Source: Strigamia acuminata
Lineage: Eukaryota; Arthropoda; Chilopoda; Geophilomorpha; Linotaeniidae
Direction of reading: 5' to 3'
NCBI GenBank assembly: GCA_949358305.1
Contig: OX442314.1
Coordinates: 56,119,369 to 56,183,368 of the forward strand
Length of the DNA stretch: 64,000 bases
The notes under the pieces are model-generated. The model was not told the DNA's origin. It saw only the letters and a program-made list of their open reading frames with translations, and searched no databases. This document shows positions 30,139 through 41,029 of this stretch, piece by piece. Positions within the stretch are counted from its first letter, which is position 1. The number at the start of each line of letters is the position of its first letter. Both the position numbers and the translations under genes were made by a program.

Positions 30139-33100
30139 ATGGCGTTGCCTGTGAGCGTAAGTGTTGAAGTTGCGGTGGAGAATAGTATACAAGAAATTAG
30201 TTACGATGGCCAGGAAGTGTATCAACAGTAGGCGATTTTTGAGTTTTTTTTTTGTAGGTTTAATTTTGTTTTGGTGTTTTGCAGGCCGCTTTCGATGTCG
30301 GAAAACCTTTCGAAGTTGGCGCAGAAAATCGATTTTAAAACGGACGACGATAATAACAAAGTGAACGACGAGTTGGCGGAGAAAGATGACGATGAGTCGA
30401 AAGAGATTGTGCGGGTTCAACAACCGATATGGCCGTGGGAATCGATCAGAAATAGATTGAGGTACGAAACGATAAAATTTACATAAAATCACCGTGTGTA
30501 TTCGTATTTTTGGCGGTAAATAAAATATGCCAAATGTTAAAAATTACGAAAATCTAGCAAATACTTTAAAAATTAAAAAAATAATTGGCATATTTTTAAA
30601 AGAAAATGTTTTGAAAATCTGGAATTTTTAAAAGAAAATGTATTGAAAATCTGGAATTTTTATTTCCGTAAATTGAAGAAAATCTGTAATTTTTTTTTTG
30701 AATATTGAAGAATATTAGAGAAAATCTCAAAATTTAAAAAAAAAAATTTATCGAAATTTTTATCTATACATCACTAACATTTTAAATACATATTTTAATT
30801 TTTATTCCAGAAATTTGTGACGATTCTACTTTTGGCTGAATAATTAGCCATTATAAGAGATAAATCGGTTTAAACAAGACATTTCTACAACTAGAAATAA
30901 CCTAACCGAGATAAGCTACGGAAGTCTGTACAACGTGAATATGTGATCAAATATAATAACTTACGATTTTAGTGTGATATATTACATGTTTATTAACATT
31001 ACAACTGGAGTTGGGGTTCTGGATAAGTGTAACGGCGGCTACACTGGTTGAGGATCCGGGCGATGCTGTTCGAGTGGTGCGGCTGACTTTGCGGCATCGT
31101 CACAGTTAGCGCTACGGAGACGTATTCGGTCCCGCAGCTCGGATATCTATTAATACGAAGAACCCTTTGTATTTGGTCGGGAATATTCATTAGAATATTC
31201 CGTATTCAAATCATCAAAACATTATTAGTGTAATATAACAAATGAATTGTTATATTGTTATTCTATGGGCGGGGACAGTCACGACAGTCGAGGGGACCAT
31301 CGCGGGAGTTGTTGAAGCTCCATCCGCCAGCATGCCTTACGACGACAAGATCTCGTGATCAGGCGCCGGGTATTTGTTTTCTGCGTTAATTCGCTTTCAG
31401 TGGTACCAACCACTGGGTAAACAGTTCCTGGGGGACTACCAGATCGGCATTACCAATACCCGAGTATTTGTTTAGCGCAAGGTATGAATGCAATTGCTCA
31501 CGGGCTACCAACCCGGTGGGTCGCCTGTAAATAGGGCTTTTACCGACCTCGGACAAGTCTTGCCCACTTAACGGAAGGGCCAATGCATTGCATCGGAACC
31601 CTGGGAAAACGGTTTGCCCGCATTTGTTTGACGGGTTTGACTTCCCGTATATGTGCTCTGGCAGAGCATCTGACCTATGACCGGGGAATCGCTCAGATAG
31701 ATGCGACTATCACCGATCATATAATTTGATATTTGTTTAACGGTGTTAATCAATCCCGTGCATGAGTGACATATTAAGTCACCGTACGAACTCTCACTGT
31801 CCCGTAGAACAGCAAGCTAACACTACGGGACCATTTGGTAACCGGAGTTAGTCTTCCCGAAAGGGCCCTACAACAAGCAATAACGTGATAGTAATACTAC
31901 ATATCCATTGAGAGCTGAGGAGGCCTGATGTGTCGATAGGAAAGTGAGATCAAGCGATAACAGCATTTCAACTACAGACAATATAAACATATTCAAAATC
32001 AAGCCAAGGGGGTTGCGCTGGTGAAAACCAGAGCTTATATAGTTCTAGAGAACAATCAGATTAGCGACAGCCAATCAGACGTCAGAATCCATATATTCGT
32101 GGATCACTAGTCCGGACCAAATATTGAACTGGGTCCAGAAGAGTCCGATTGGTTCTCTTCAACAGGTAAGTAAAAGTGTGATATTGATTCGATAGAATCA
32201 ATACCTCAAGTAAATAATACTTAGTGGAGTCTAATAAAATACTGTATATTTTATTCACAACGTTTATATTAATTCTTTAATATAACTCGCAACTTTATCG
32301 AGTTTAAACTCCGCGCGTTAGATAAACAGCGCCATCTAGTGTGAACATTGGCTAATACGGTTTTATAACCGTCACAAATTCATTAACCGAAGTGAGCGTT
32401 TTACTGGACGTCCTCAACGTTGCTAAAGAAAAACGATATTTAGTCCTCGATCCGGTCACGCCGGACGTTGCCGTGGAACCTAAACCCTTGGCGCAATTAT
32501 ATGTCAAGAAAAAGGTTAAAAAAAATTAAATTAAATTAAATTTTATAATCAAATTATGCATTGCAGTCTCTAGCGGGCGCTGCGAACATTCTGCTGAACG
32601 GCGCAGAGCGACTGCGCACCTGTCAAATGGAAATGTCTCGAAACAGAAACGTCCCCGACTTCCACTTGGAACTCCTCCGTCTTCGTCAAAACTGGCGCCT
32701 CAAAAAAGTTGGCACCACCATTTTGGGCGACCTCAGCTACAAGACCGGTAATTACCCCCGTAAAAACCCTTTCAACGTTAATAATCGACGATCCGTTGCA
32801 GCCGGTTCCCGGTTTTGGCAGAACGGCGTCTTCGAGGTAACGAAAAGCGAAGAGTCCAACAGCGCCACGCATCGGCTGGAAAGCGCGCTCAAAGTGACCG
32901 TGCCGAGCGAACTAGAGGGAATCACTTACCTCCAAGTGACGATCCAAAAGGACCAGCAGAATCTGTGCAGCGCGAGGCTCACGATCCCCAATCCACAGTC
33001 GGGCGTGAATAACTCGGAAGGTTATTGGCAGCAGAAGCTGAAGGCGGCGCAGAACGTTCTTTTCTGCAAAGAATTGTTCGCCCAGTTGGCGCGCGAAGCC

Positions 33101-34296
33101 GTGCAATTACAGGCCCCGATCCCTCACACCGTCGTCAGCAATCAAATCACGACTTCTGTAAGTGCATTTTCTTTCGTTGTGCGCGGGAGGGATAAATTTG
33201 AAATATCTAACTGTTATATAATAAATAATAAATAACAATAATAAATCTCTACAGTTATTTCCGGACATCCAACTGATCGTGGGCCTATGCCACAGCTCGT
33301 CGCAAGAGAAGAAGAAACCCGACCACAACCACAACCGCGTGCTCGAGCACTCCTTGCACCAACTGCTGCGCGAAGTGCACCACAACACGATGCACCACCC
33401 GATGCCGCACCCTGCCACCGCCATGCTCGGCGTGAGCGAGCGAAGGAGGCTCGCAGGACCCGAGGCTTTCGACCGCCACGCGCTGCTGGAGATGACCAAG
33501 AGCGAGACGCTCCTCGAGCAGATCATCAAGCAGGCGCAGCACGTGGTGCTCCGGCTGCGCACCATGTACGTGATCGACACGCTGGCGCGCGAGATCGAAG
33601 ACCCGCTGATCGTGGCCCACTGGAACTGCCTCAACAGCCCCACGCAGAGCTGCGTCAAGATCGACATCGTGACGCACGGCTACGAGACCGTGTGTCGCAC
33701 GTCGCTCATCGTGTACGTGCGCGAGAAGACGCTCGAGGCGATCTGCAGGGACGGAAAAGTGATGCAGATGTCGTACGAGCCTCAGGAGTTGCGCGATCTC
33801 ATTCTGTGTCAGATTTTGCAGCATCAGGTCACGGCGGTCCAGGCGCTCTCCAAGCTCATGGGGTGGCAGATTCTGTCCAGTTCCAATAATTTAGGCATTG
33901 GGCCGGTCGAGCCGCTGGGGAACGCCTCGTCGGTCGTTATGGCATCGCCGAGCAGAGATCGGTAAATGTTAATAATTATTAATTTTTATTTATATTTTTA
34001 TTTAGTTAATTTTGGGTTGAAAAAGTTAATTTTCTGCCATTGAGAAAATTTTTTAAATGATTTGTGATTTTAATTATGTTTGCAGTGTTATTATATTGCG
34101 TTGCGCACCCAACACGAGTTTCCAAGTCTTCATGCAGTCGTCGCTGCGCAAGGATTTCTATCCCACCCAGTTGGTCAAGGACAGGAGGTGGGAGAATTTG
34201 GGCGGCAACTCGCGTGAAATCCGATGGGACAAAATGGAAGGGAGAAATTTTCTCAACAGAGTCGAAATGCTGATGGCAAGCTTGACCAGCTGTTAA
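30139..34296 (+). CDS. MED17: Mediator complex subunit 17, exon 3 split by an LTR-like insertion
   Basis: Exons: 30139-30227, 30285-30461, (30811-30815 plus 32381 onwards)-32514, 32567-32747, 32802-33157, 33255-33961, 34086-34296. MED17 is a head-module scaffold of Mediator, linking activators to RNA polymerase II. Family landmarks are IQPIWPWESIRN-type sequence (QQPIWPWESIRNRLR), TLDP-like VLDPVTPD, KKKSLAGAANILLNGAERL and the long C-terminal domain (ILCQILQHQVTAVQALSKLM; the end reads FLNRVEMLMASLTSC). All other junctions keep the frame. Exon 3 begins AAATT at 30811 and should continue CATTAACC, but 30816-32376 is inserted. Reading from the native acceptor reaches TGA at once. AATAAA lies just after the stop. 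Confidence 0.92.
30816..32376. mobile_element. Solo-LTR-like insertion inside MED17 exon 3, 1561 bp
   Basis: Ends are TGTGACG and CGTCACA (perfect 7-bp inverted repeats with TG...CA). The 4-bp target AATT is duplicated at 30812-30815 and 32377-32380. No retroelement frame lies inside. Several hairpins are present: GGAATATTC/GAATATTCC at about 31180-31202, AATATAACA/TGTTATATT-type near 31233-31258, TATTGATTC/GAATCAATA at about 32180-32203 and ACGGTT/AACCGT at about 32356-32373. A CTCF-like site sits near its end. The terminal features fit a solo LTR of a long-LTR family. Confidence 0.8.
32327..32341 (-). promoter_or_regulatory. CTCF-like motif inside the MED17 insertion
   Basis: Minus strand CACTAGATGGCGCTG, the best YAGRTGGCGC match in the window, carried by the LTR-like insertion. 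Confidence 0.45.
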
Positions 34297-34451
34297 TGTT
34301 CAAATAAAACAAACTGTGAAATCAATCTGGTGAATGTATTTTTCTACTGTGTTAACAATTCTGTGCTTTCAGACAAGATTTGTGCATTCTAACATCTTAT
34401 TTTCTAATAAATGTTGTAACCAGCTGCCCCTGCAGGCTGATCACTTACTTT

Positions 34452-34632
34452 CAGGGGCGGATTTACAATAGGGCTAATAGGGCTTGAGCCCAGGGCCTTC
34501 GAATTCTGGGGGGGGGGCCCCCAAGACCCAACGCAATGTACTAAAAAAAAAAAAAAAAGGGTTGCCATTGAAAAACTTTGGCCCCGAAAATACCTCAAGC
34601 CCAGGGCCTCCAAAAGGCTAGATCCGCCCCTG
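34452..34632. mobile_element. hAT-type MITE, 181 bp
   Basis: Ends CAGGGGCGGATTTACAAT and GGCTAGATCCGCCCCTG are inverted repeats typical of hAT elements. The 8-bp flanks CTTACTTT and CTTATCTG agree at five positions, as in an old duplication. It includes a run of nine to ten G and a poly-A stretch. Lies downstream of MED17. Confidence 0.75.
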
Positions 34633-34715
34633 CTTATCTGTGATACAGGGCACTTAGTGTGATGTCCTCCAGTATAAACAGTCGAAATATACAAATAAAA
34701 TCGTAAATTTTTCAG

Positions 34716-34905
34716 ATTTAACCGCCACATTCAATCAAGGCACCAACGTTCTAATCATGGGCGAAAGTAGCAGCGGGAAAACGTCCATACTCCGAGCACT
34801 CAAAGGTCTATGGCCAATTTTCTCTGGCAACATCGAAAAGAATTTTCCAATCGGCATCAACGGCGTCTACTACATCCCTTTGAAACCCGTTCAATTCAAT
34901 TTTCC
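34716..34905 (+). pseudogene. ABC transporter (peroxisomal ABCD-like) exon remnant
   Basis: After an acceptor TTTTTCAG the frame reads LTATFNQGTNVLIMGESSSG and continues KTSILRALKGLWP, then FSGNIEKN and [19 protein letters not shown] is a Walker A motif, and the spacing to the P-x-K-P segment (Q-loop region, with Q replaced by L) fits ABCD-type half transporters. The exon then runs into antisense H2B sequence and no other exon is present. It is probably a gene fragment cut off by the H2B insertion. Confidence 0.65.
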
Positions 34906-35273
34906 GCACCTTGATTGGCCTTGTACTTGTGGAGGGCTTTGGTCCCCTCGAGAACGGCGTGAGTTCCCAATTCTCCAGGAAAAACCAATCGAACGGCGGT
35001 TTGAATTTCGCGCTCGCCCATGGTCTTCCGATTGTTGTTTTTCGTCAGAATGGAAGCTTCGCTTACAACCTTATCGAAGATGTCATTCATGAGGGAGTTC
35101 ATGACGCTCATTGCAGTGGTGGAAATGCCGATATCTGGATGTATGTCCGTCAAAACCCTGCGCAAATACGTGGAATAAATTCCAGCCTGCAGAGGCTTCC
35201 TTCGCTTCTTATCGACTACGTTGGACTTGCTCGGGAGCTGAGGCTGCGGCTGCGGCTTTCCAGCCGACTTCAT
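34896..35273 (-). CDS. Histone H2B variant
   Basis: Single exon of 125 codons from ATG 35273 ([18 protein letters not shown]). The histone fold is complete: [52 protein letters not shown] and a C-terminal helix [13 protein letters not shown]. Several positions invariant in canonical H2B are changed (for example ISTTAM for ISSKAM, KNNNRKT for the usual YNKRST/HYNKKPT), and the N-tail is Gln/Pro-rich. No histone 3' stem-loop is visible, which suggests a replication-independent, perhaps germline, variant. Two in-frame ATGs lie 10 and 12 codons upstream. Divergent from Y14, with about 340 bp between. Confidence 0.9.
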   Translation of the reverse strand: MKSAGKPQPQPQLPSKSNVVDKKRRKPLQAGIYSTYLRRVLTDIHPDIGISTTAMSVMNSLMNDIFDKVVSEASILTKNNNRKTMGEREIQTAVRLVFPGELGTHAVLEGTKALHKYKANQGAEN

Positions 35274-35614
35274 TGTTTGGCTGCTGTGGTTACGTGACGT
35301 CATTCGCAACTAAACTGGATAATGTCATTTAATTTTCGACAGCCAATCACACGTTTTCGACACGTGTTAAGTTAATGTAAAAACACGAATTGATTTTTAA
35401 AAAAAAAAGATTTTTGTGTTGAAAATAGTTAAATTTATAGAAAATTTTATGAAAAATAAAAAATAAATTAAATATAAAATAAATTTTTAAATAAAAATGA
35501 TATTGAATAATGAAGAGTGTACGCGAATTATCGGCCTTCTGATTGGCCGAAACGACCAAATCACGTGCGCTATTTGTACCTCACTCTACCGCTTCAGATT
35601 TTTGTTTTGGCAAC

Positions 35615-36182
35615 ATGGCGGACGTTTTAGATCTCGATTCAACCGACGAGTTTGAAATGGACGCGACGGGCGACAGCAGTGTGGAAAAAGTGAAGAGAGG
35701 AGCGCGGAAACACAAAGGAAGAGGTTTCAATGAAAAAGGGCCGCTTCGAGTGCGACTAGGACGGGTCGACGACAACAATGACGACGACGTAGCGGAGGTT
35801 CAGCTGCCTCAACGCTCGGTCGAAGGTTGGATCGTTTTCGTCACCGGCGTGCACGAGGAGTGCCAAGAGAGCGACATTCAGGACAAGTTCGGCGAGCACG
35901 GAATCATTAAAAATGTTCATCTGAATTTGGACAGGCGCACTGGGTTTTTGAAAGGCTACGCGTTGGTGGAGTTCGAGACGTACAAAGAGGCGTCGTCGGC
36001 CATAACCGCGATTAATGGGACCGACATTTTGGGACAAACCGTTAGCGTTGATTGAGGTTTTGTTAAAGGTGAATTGTACGAGTTGGATTGTGGTTTTATT
36101 TGATGTTTGTTGTTGTTTTTGTGGGGAAATTTTAGGACCTTCGGAGACTGATGGAAATCACGGTGGGAGAAGCAGTCGGTAG
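35615..36182 (+). CDS. RBM8A (tsunagi/Y14): Exon-junction-complex protein Y14 with in-frame TGA
   Basis: Exon 1 is 35615-36068 and exon 2 is 36136-36182 (donor GTGAATT, acceptor TTTTAG). Together they encode 166 codons before TAG, the usual Y14 size. The start MADVLDLDSTDEF is classical. The RNA-recognition motif shows RNP2 WIVFVTG and RNP1 KGYALVEF. Y14 pairs with Mago in the exon-junction complex, in splicing, mRNA localisation and decay. Codon 147 is TGA (36053-36055), where the family has Trp in VDWxFVxGP; the next codons read GFVKGP and continue correctly through the splice. Either a sequence error, a damaging allele or a recoded codon. The tail lacks the usual Arg-rich run. Confidence 0.88.
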
Positions 36183-36653
36183 AAGATTCTGCGCATTTCT
36201 TTTGTTTATTTGAAAATATTCTTTTTTGTGTTGCTGTTTGGTTGTGTAATAAAACAACAATTAAAAGAAATTGCAAACTTTTGTATTTTTAATCTTTAAG
36301 TTTTAATTTTGATTTTATTATTTTGTTGTTCCTATTGTTTTCGCTTTGCTTCTCTGCAATACTCGAAAGTGGTGCGCGCTGCAGCCGACGTTTCAGGCGG
36401 AGCTTTTTATCATTAATTTCATTATACGGCACAGAAAACATAACAAATAATGCTAACAATATCCCACATAAAATAATTTATTTATTTCTCTTCTCCAACA
36501 GTTCACGATTGAAAAATCACAGAAAAATCATCGAAATAAAAATAACAATAAAAACATGACTGCTGAATTGATTTTTTGTTGCTGCCAAACAAAATATCCT
36601 GAGATCGCTTCGCTGCAATACTTTTTTCAATGGGTGTTTACTCCGTGACGGGT

Positions 36654-36668
36654 GGCGCCATCTAGTGG
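36654..36668 (-). promoter_or_regulatory. CTCF-like motif
   Basis: Minus strand CCACTAGATGGCGCC, about 270 bp upstream of the BTB gene start and between it and Y14. Confidence 0.45.
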
Positions 36669-36937
36669 ATCAACCTTTAGCTTTTAGTTGCAGTAACTGC
36701 AATGCTTGCACTCATTTTAAGACACTACACCGTATAATCAAATTATTCTTCTTATTATTAATTTTTATTATATTTTAAAAAAATAATATTAATTTAAAAA
36801 AAATAGAATCTCTGCCGTACGATCGCTGCTCGTTTTATCATATTACGGCATGTAAACGTTATCAAAAATCGTGTATATACCGGTATGCAAGCATTGTACA
36901 ATGTATTTCCTAGACCAGTAATCTAACAACTATTAAA

Positions 36938-38560
36938 ATGGCGTCGGGTAAGGTGAATCAAACACAAAAAAATGTTGAACTTCTGACTAGTTTGTACAAT
37001 TCGCGAGACGAAGGACGAGTGGACATGGTCGTGTTAAAGTGCAACGACGGTGGACGTGTGCTTGCCGATAAATGCGTATTGGTCGCCGAAAGTGCTTATT
37101 TCGGCGCAATGTTCAGCCACGACAATATCGAGAACGAAACGAACGAGGCATCGTTCCCGTCCATATCTTCCGCCGCCATGAAAATCATCATCAAATTCGT
37201 GTACGCGCTAGACATTCCCATCCTCGCCGACATATCCGACACCGTAATGCGAGAAATCTTCTTTGCCGCCGACATGATGCTATTGCGGGACCTATTTGAC
37301 AAATACTGGACCGAGTATACGGATTCGGTTACTATAAACAACTTTGTAGACGTTTGGCAGTTGGCGGAACTGTTCAACCGAGACGAAACGCTCAAAGACG
37401 TCCGACTGTTCGTGTCGCACCACACGAAACTCATCGCCGCGACCGATCAACTTGCCAAAATCACGGCTGCACAAATGGACAGTTTATCTCGAATTCAAAC
37501 TCCCGCAAATGCTGCTCACTTGATTGAATTCAATTTAAATTGGATCATCGAGTCGCCCGGAACGGAATCCAAGACCGAACTCATGTTGAATTTTCTATCC
37601 GAATACGGTATAGATAAAATGTCGGAACATTCGCTTCACCGACTCATTTCATCCGACGTCGTTACCAATTCAGCGGAAATATACAGCGCAGTAAACAAAG
37701 CCGTTATTTCAAAGTGGTCAAGAAATAAGTCGAGAAAAGTCGAAATATCTGTTTTTGAAGTTACGAGCGAAAGGTGCACCCACAAATTTTCTTATATAAA
37801 TCACGAGGAGTGGAAGACTTGGCTCGATCAGCCTCACGACAGCTGCGCCGCAACGGATTGGTATCCAATGATTTTGGATGGAAAAGAGACTTTTAGCGTG
37901 ACTCTCAGGCCAAATCGATTGGGACTTCAAGCCATTCAAGCGACTACGAATCACATTTTCGAACGACACGAGGAAGTTGCCATGAATTTATCTTGTGAAA
38001 CTTCAGATTATTTGCACGGCCACTTTAGACGAACAAATTCCACTTATTTGCGTTTTAATCACCATCTTAAATGGGATATCATTAATTTTCATGATTACAT
38101 TTCGAATTGCAAATCTTTGCTTGCGGTAGGTATGGTAGATGGCGAATGGAGGTATTATTTCGATGTGGACGAGACGCGCATAAAGATTGTTAATTTGGAG
38201 TCGAAAACCTGTGAAACGAAAGATAAATTACCGGGCAATTGGCAAAGCGTCATGTGTAAGAGTCAAGTGATATATTCTACTGAAACGTTGATTTTTGTTC
38301 AAAAAATCCCAAATCGCAGTTTGTTAATTTACGATACCAAAAGTGACTGCTGGAGCGTTGTTTCGTCGCTGAATATCGATGGTGATGTGTTTTTGTATGT
38401 CCCTTACGACGAAGACTGCCTGATATTCACAAAAGCAGACGTGGCGTACAATGTGTATTCGTTGAACACGATGACCAAAGTGAATGAATACAAGACGCCA
38501 CCAAATTATGACGGGTGCATCCATTTTGACGTTAGTGTTGTTGAACAGCAGGAGTGTTAG
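36938..38560 (+). CDS. BTB-BACK domain protein, intronless
   Basis: 540 codons in one exon. The BTB/POZ domain spans residues about 25-125 (VDMVVLKCNDGGRVLADKCV, then YFGAMFS and IIIKFVYALDI). A BACK-like helical region follows (NNFVDVWQLAELFNRDETLK; ITAAQMDSLSRI). The C-terminal 280 residues are divergent and may form a degenerate beta-propeller: several blocks contain WxxxxD or YDTKSDCWSVVSSLN, reminiscent of Kelch repeats, but the double-Gly signature is missing. BTB-BACK proteins usually act as Cul3 adaptors. Lack of introns suggests a retroposed or lineage-expanded copy. The frame is intact, so it is probably functional. Confidence 0.85.
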   Translation: MASGKVNQTQKNVELLTSLYNSRDEGRVDMVVLKCNDGGRVLADKCVLVAESAYFGAMFSHDNIENETNEASFPSISSAAMKIIIKFVYALDIPILADISDTVMREIFFAADMMLLRDLFDKYWTEYTDSVTINNFVDVWQLAELFNRDETLKDVRLFVSHHTKLIAATDQLAKITAAQMDSLSRIQTPANAAHLIEFNLNWIIESPGTESKTELMLNFLSEYGIDKMSEHSLHRLISSDVVTNSAEIYSAVNKAVISKWSRNKSRKVEISVFEVTSERCTHKFSYINHEEWKTWLDQPHDSCAATDWYPMILDGKETFSVTLRPNRLGLQAIQATTNHIFERHEEVAMNLSCETSDYLHGHFRRTNSTYLRFNHHLKWDIINFHDYISNCKSLLAVGMVDGEWRYYFDVDETRIKIVNLESKTCETKDKLPGNWQSVMCKSQVIYSTETLIFVQKIPNRSLLIYDTKSDCWSVVSSLNIDGDVFLYVPYDEDCLIFTKADVAYNVYSLNTMTKVNEYKTPPNYDGCIHFDVSVVEQQEC

Positions 38561-39950
38561 TGTGATAGTGTGTTATCAATTTTCCAAAGTAACTTATATC
38601 AATTCTATAATAATATTATAGAGGCTATGAAAATTTGAAAGCAATATTTTTAAGTAAGAATACAATTATTAATTTTAATTGTAAATGTAAATGCAAAAAA
38701 AAAAAAATGTTTTTTTGTTTTAGATAATGAAATTGATGGTGTCAATGGTGTGGCATTTCTTAATTTAACTTGTGACATATATTTTGAAAATATCCTTCAC
38801 CTACTCAACAGTGGGAATGAATTACCTTGGTTAGACATTATTCATCCCTTAGTGATTTATTATAGTGACTGGCTTTGTATTTAGCCTAATTATTTTTTTT
38901 AACATGCATTAAATAATCAAAAATAATCTGTAACCTGCTACATACACAAAAGTTCCAAATTTTCGTATTGCAAAATTGTGATAATTCTGTCTCTAAATCT
39001 TGATCTCAACTTAAAAAACTCAACTGACGTAAAAATCACATTCTATAAAGCGGCCCCTTTGGCTTCCTTTCAGCACAGTGACGTAAGGATTTCTTGTAAA
39101 ATTTGAGTAGCATTTTAGTGATGTCCGCATAGAAATATCACTCAAGCATCGCCGAAGTTTTATCTGTGCCATATTAAATTCTATGAAACAAAAATATTCA
39201 TTCTGTGCAGATAATTTACGAATTTCAATCGGCATTCGGCAGTTTTAAGCCTACTATTAGATCCTGACAAATAATGCTAACAATATACCACACAAAATAA
39301 TTCATTTCTCTCCTCTAACAGTTCAAAATTGAAAAATAAAAATAACAATATGAACATGACTGCTGAATTGAATTTTTGTGTGCTGCTACTTTTTAGACTT
39401 CTAAACCTTGTGTTTAGAAAGTCTCATGAAACGGTTCTGTCCGTCTGTCTGTCCGCATCCATATCTCGAAATCTGTAGTAGGTGGAGACATACGGACAAC
39501 GGCAATAAATGCAGCGTACCTGTATTAGTATTCTAGGGTCTTTTCGCAACTTTCCGACCTCCGGTTGAATTCATAAACACGATTTTGTACACTTTTAGCC
39601 GTCTAATAATACTACTTCCGTCCGCGCACTGGAAGTTGTAATATTGTACTAGCGCCACCTCTTGGATTTACTAGGGCCTGACATCCACTCCTTGTGTGTT
39701 TTTAACCCTTGGTATAGGTGAAGTTTTCTTGATTTTTACTGCCTGTGGTATCTTTGAAGGCTTAGTTGGTGTCTAATCTTTTCTTGGCCGTTTCTTTCCC
39801 GGTATTCCTGATCTTTTCGTGGGTGTTTCTTTTGGTGGTGTCCTAAATCTTTCCTTGGATGTTTCTTTGCATGGTAACTGTGAAGTCCATGGATGGCTTC
39901 ATCCTATTTATATGTTCCAAAATCAACCATGTTTAGGGTTGTATGTGTAA
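38561..39950. other. No gene recognised
   Basis: AT-rich 3' flank of the BTB gene. 39276-39370 repeats 36442-36560 with gaps (ATAATGCTAACAATATNCCA...). A (CTGTC)n-like stretch lies at about 39437-39462. Confidence 0.4.
39651..39665 (-). promoter_or_regulatory. CTCF-like motif
   Basis: Minus strand CCAAGAGGTGGCGCT, a good core match. Confidence 0.4.
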
Positions 39951-39959
39951 ATGCAGATT

Positions 39960-40390
39960 GCTATACTCTTTCCACACTCAAAAGGCCCCCTCTGAAGCTT
40001 GGATCCCATTGGCCTAGTCTGATCACTCAGAACTCCAGTTGGACTACTGCTATGTGGAAAAGTAGTTCCCTTTGATTTTGAGTCTTTTTCTGAATCATAA
40101 TGGTTGAAGTGATGTTCTTTTAATGTTATTGTGTAATAGAATGTTTATGTTGTTTTTAAATAAAATGCATTTATTTCAGTTTTATTGCTTGCTATGTCTG
40201 GAAAGTAAACAATTTCCAAACAATAGGAAATCGACTGCAATGTCTGTACTTCTATTTATATCTGTATGTCTGTATAATGCATTTCGGGTGTTTTGGGTCT
40301 TCCTTTTGTATCAGTATACGAGTGAAATGGCTTGGCCAATGGGAGCCAAGCTTCAGAGGGGGCCTTTTGAGTGTGGAAAGAGTATATTAA
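39960..40390. repeat. Inverted repeat pair, arms about 57 bp
   Basis: ATACTCTTTCCACACTCAAA...CCATTGGCC at about 39961-40015 returns inverted at about 40335-40389 with two or three changes. The 320-bp interior has no gene. Probably a fold-back element; no target duplication identified. Confidence 0.75.
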
Positions 40391-41029
40391 ACACGACTTG
40401 CTTGATTGATTTTAATTTGCCAAATGACCAACTTTGCCACAAAACCTTCAGATGGCCTCCCAGTGAGGACAAATGGCCCTGGCATGCTGCTGGCCACATC
40501 CGTTGCAAATATAATTGAAATCGGGCCTACCTTGTTCTTTTGGCCTATTTTGTTTCCAAAATGGCGGCAACATACCATTATAAGAAATAGACAAAAAACT
40601 TGTTTGTTTTTAGCCAGAACAGCTTCAATTTTCCGAGAAAAACTTCAATTTTTGATAAAAAAAAAACTCAATTTGAGCCCCAAAACTCCCATACTTTGTC
40701 TAAAAAATTCAATTTCAGCAAAAAATTCACGTTGTGCAAACGAGCGAGGCATGTCGCGAATGCGTAACCACGAGTAACAGAATACGTAATAAACACGTGG
40801 CAACTTCAATTGCTTTCACCACATATACAGCACCACTAGATCTAGAACCATCTAAAAACACTCCTGATGTCTTTGTGACGATGACCTTTCGATGACGCTA
40901 TCCGCTCAAAATGTGTATTTTGGCATAACAAGCAAGTCTATCAATTCTAGTAGTTGAGAGATAAGTTAACAAACCTAAAGTGTGAACTGGGTAAAATAAT
41001 GAAACCGGTGGTTATCAAGACATAACATA

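Noticed and set aside
36053-36055. Selenocysteine recoding of the Y14 TGA
   Set aside because: The family has tryptophan at this position and I see no SECIS-like element in the short 3' region.
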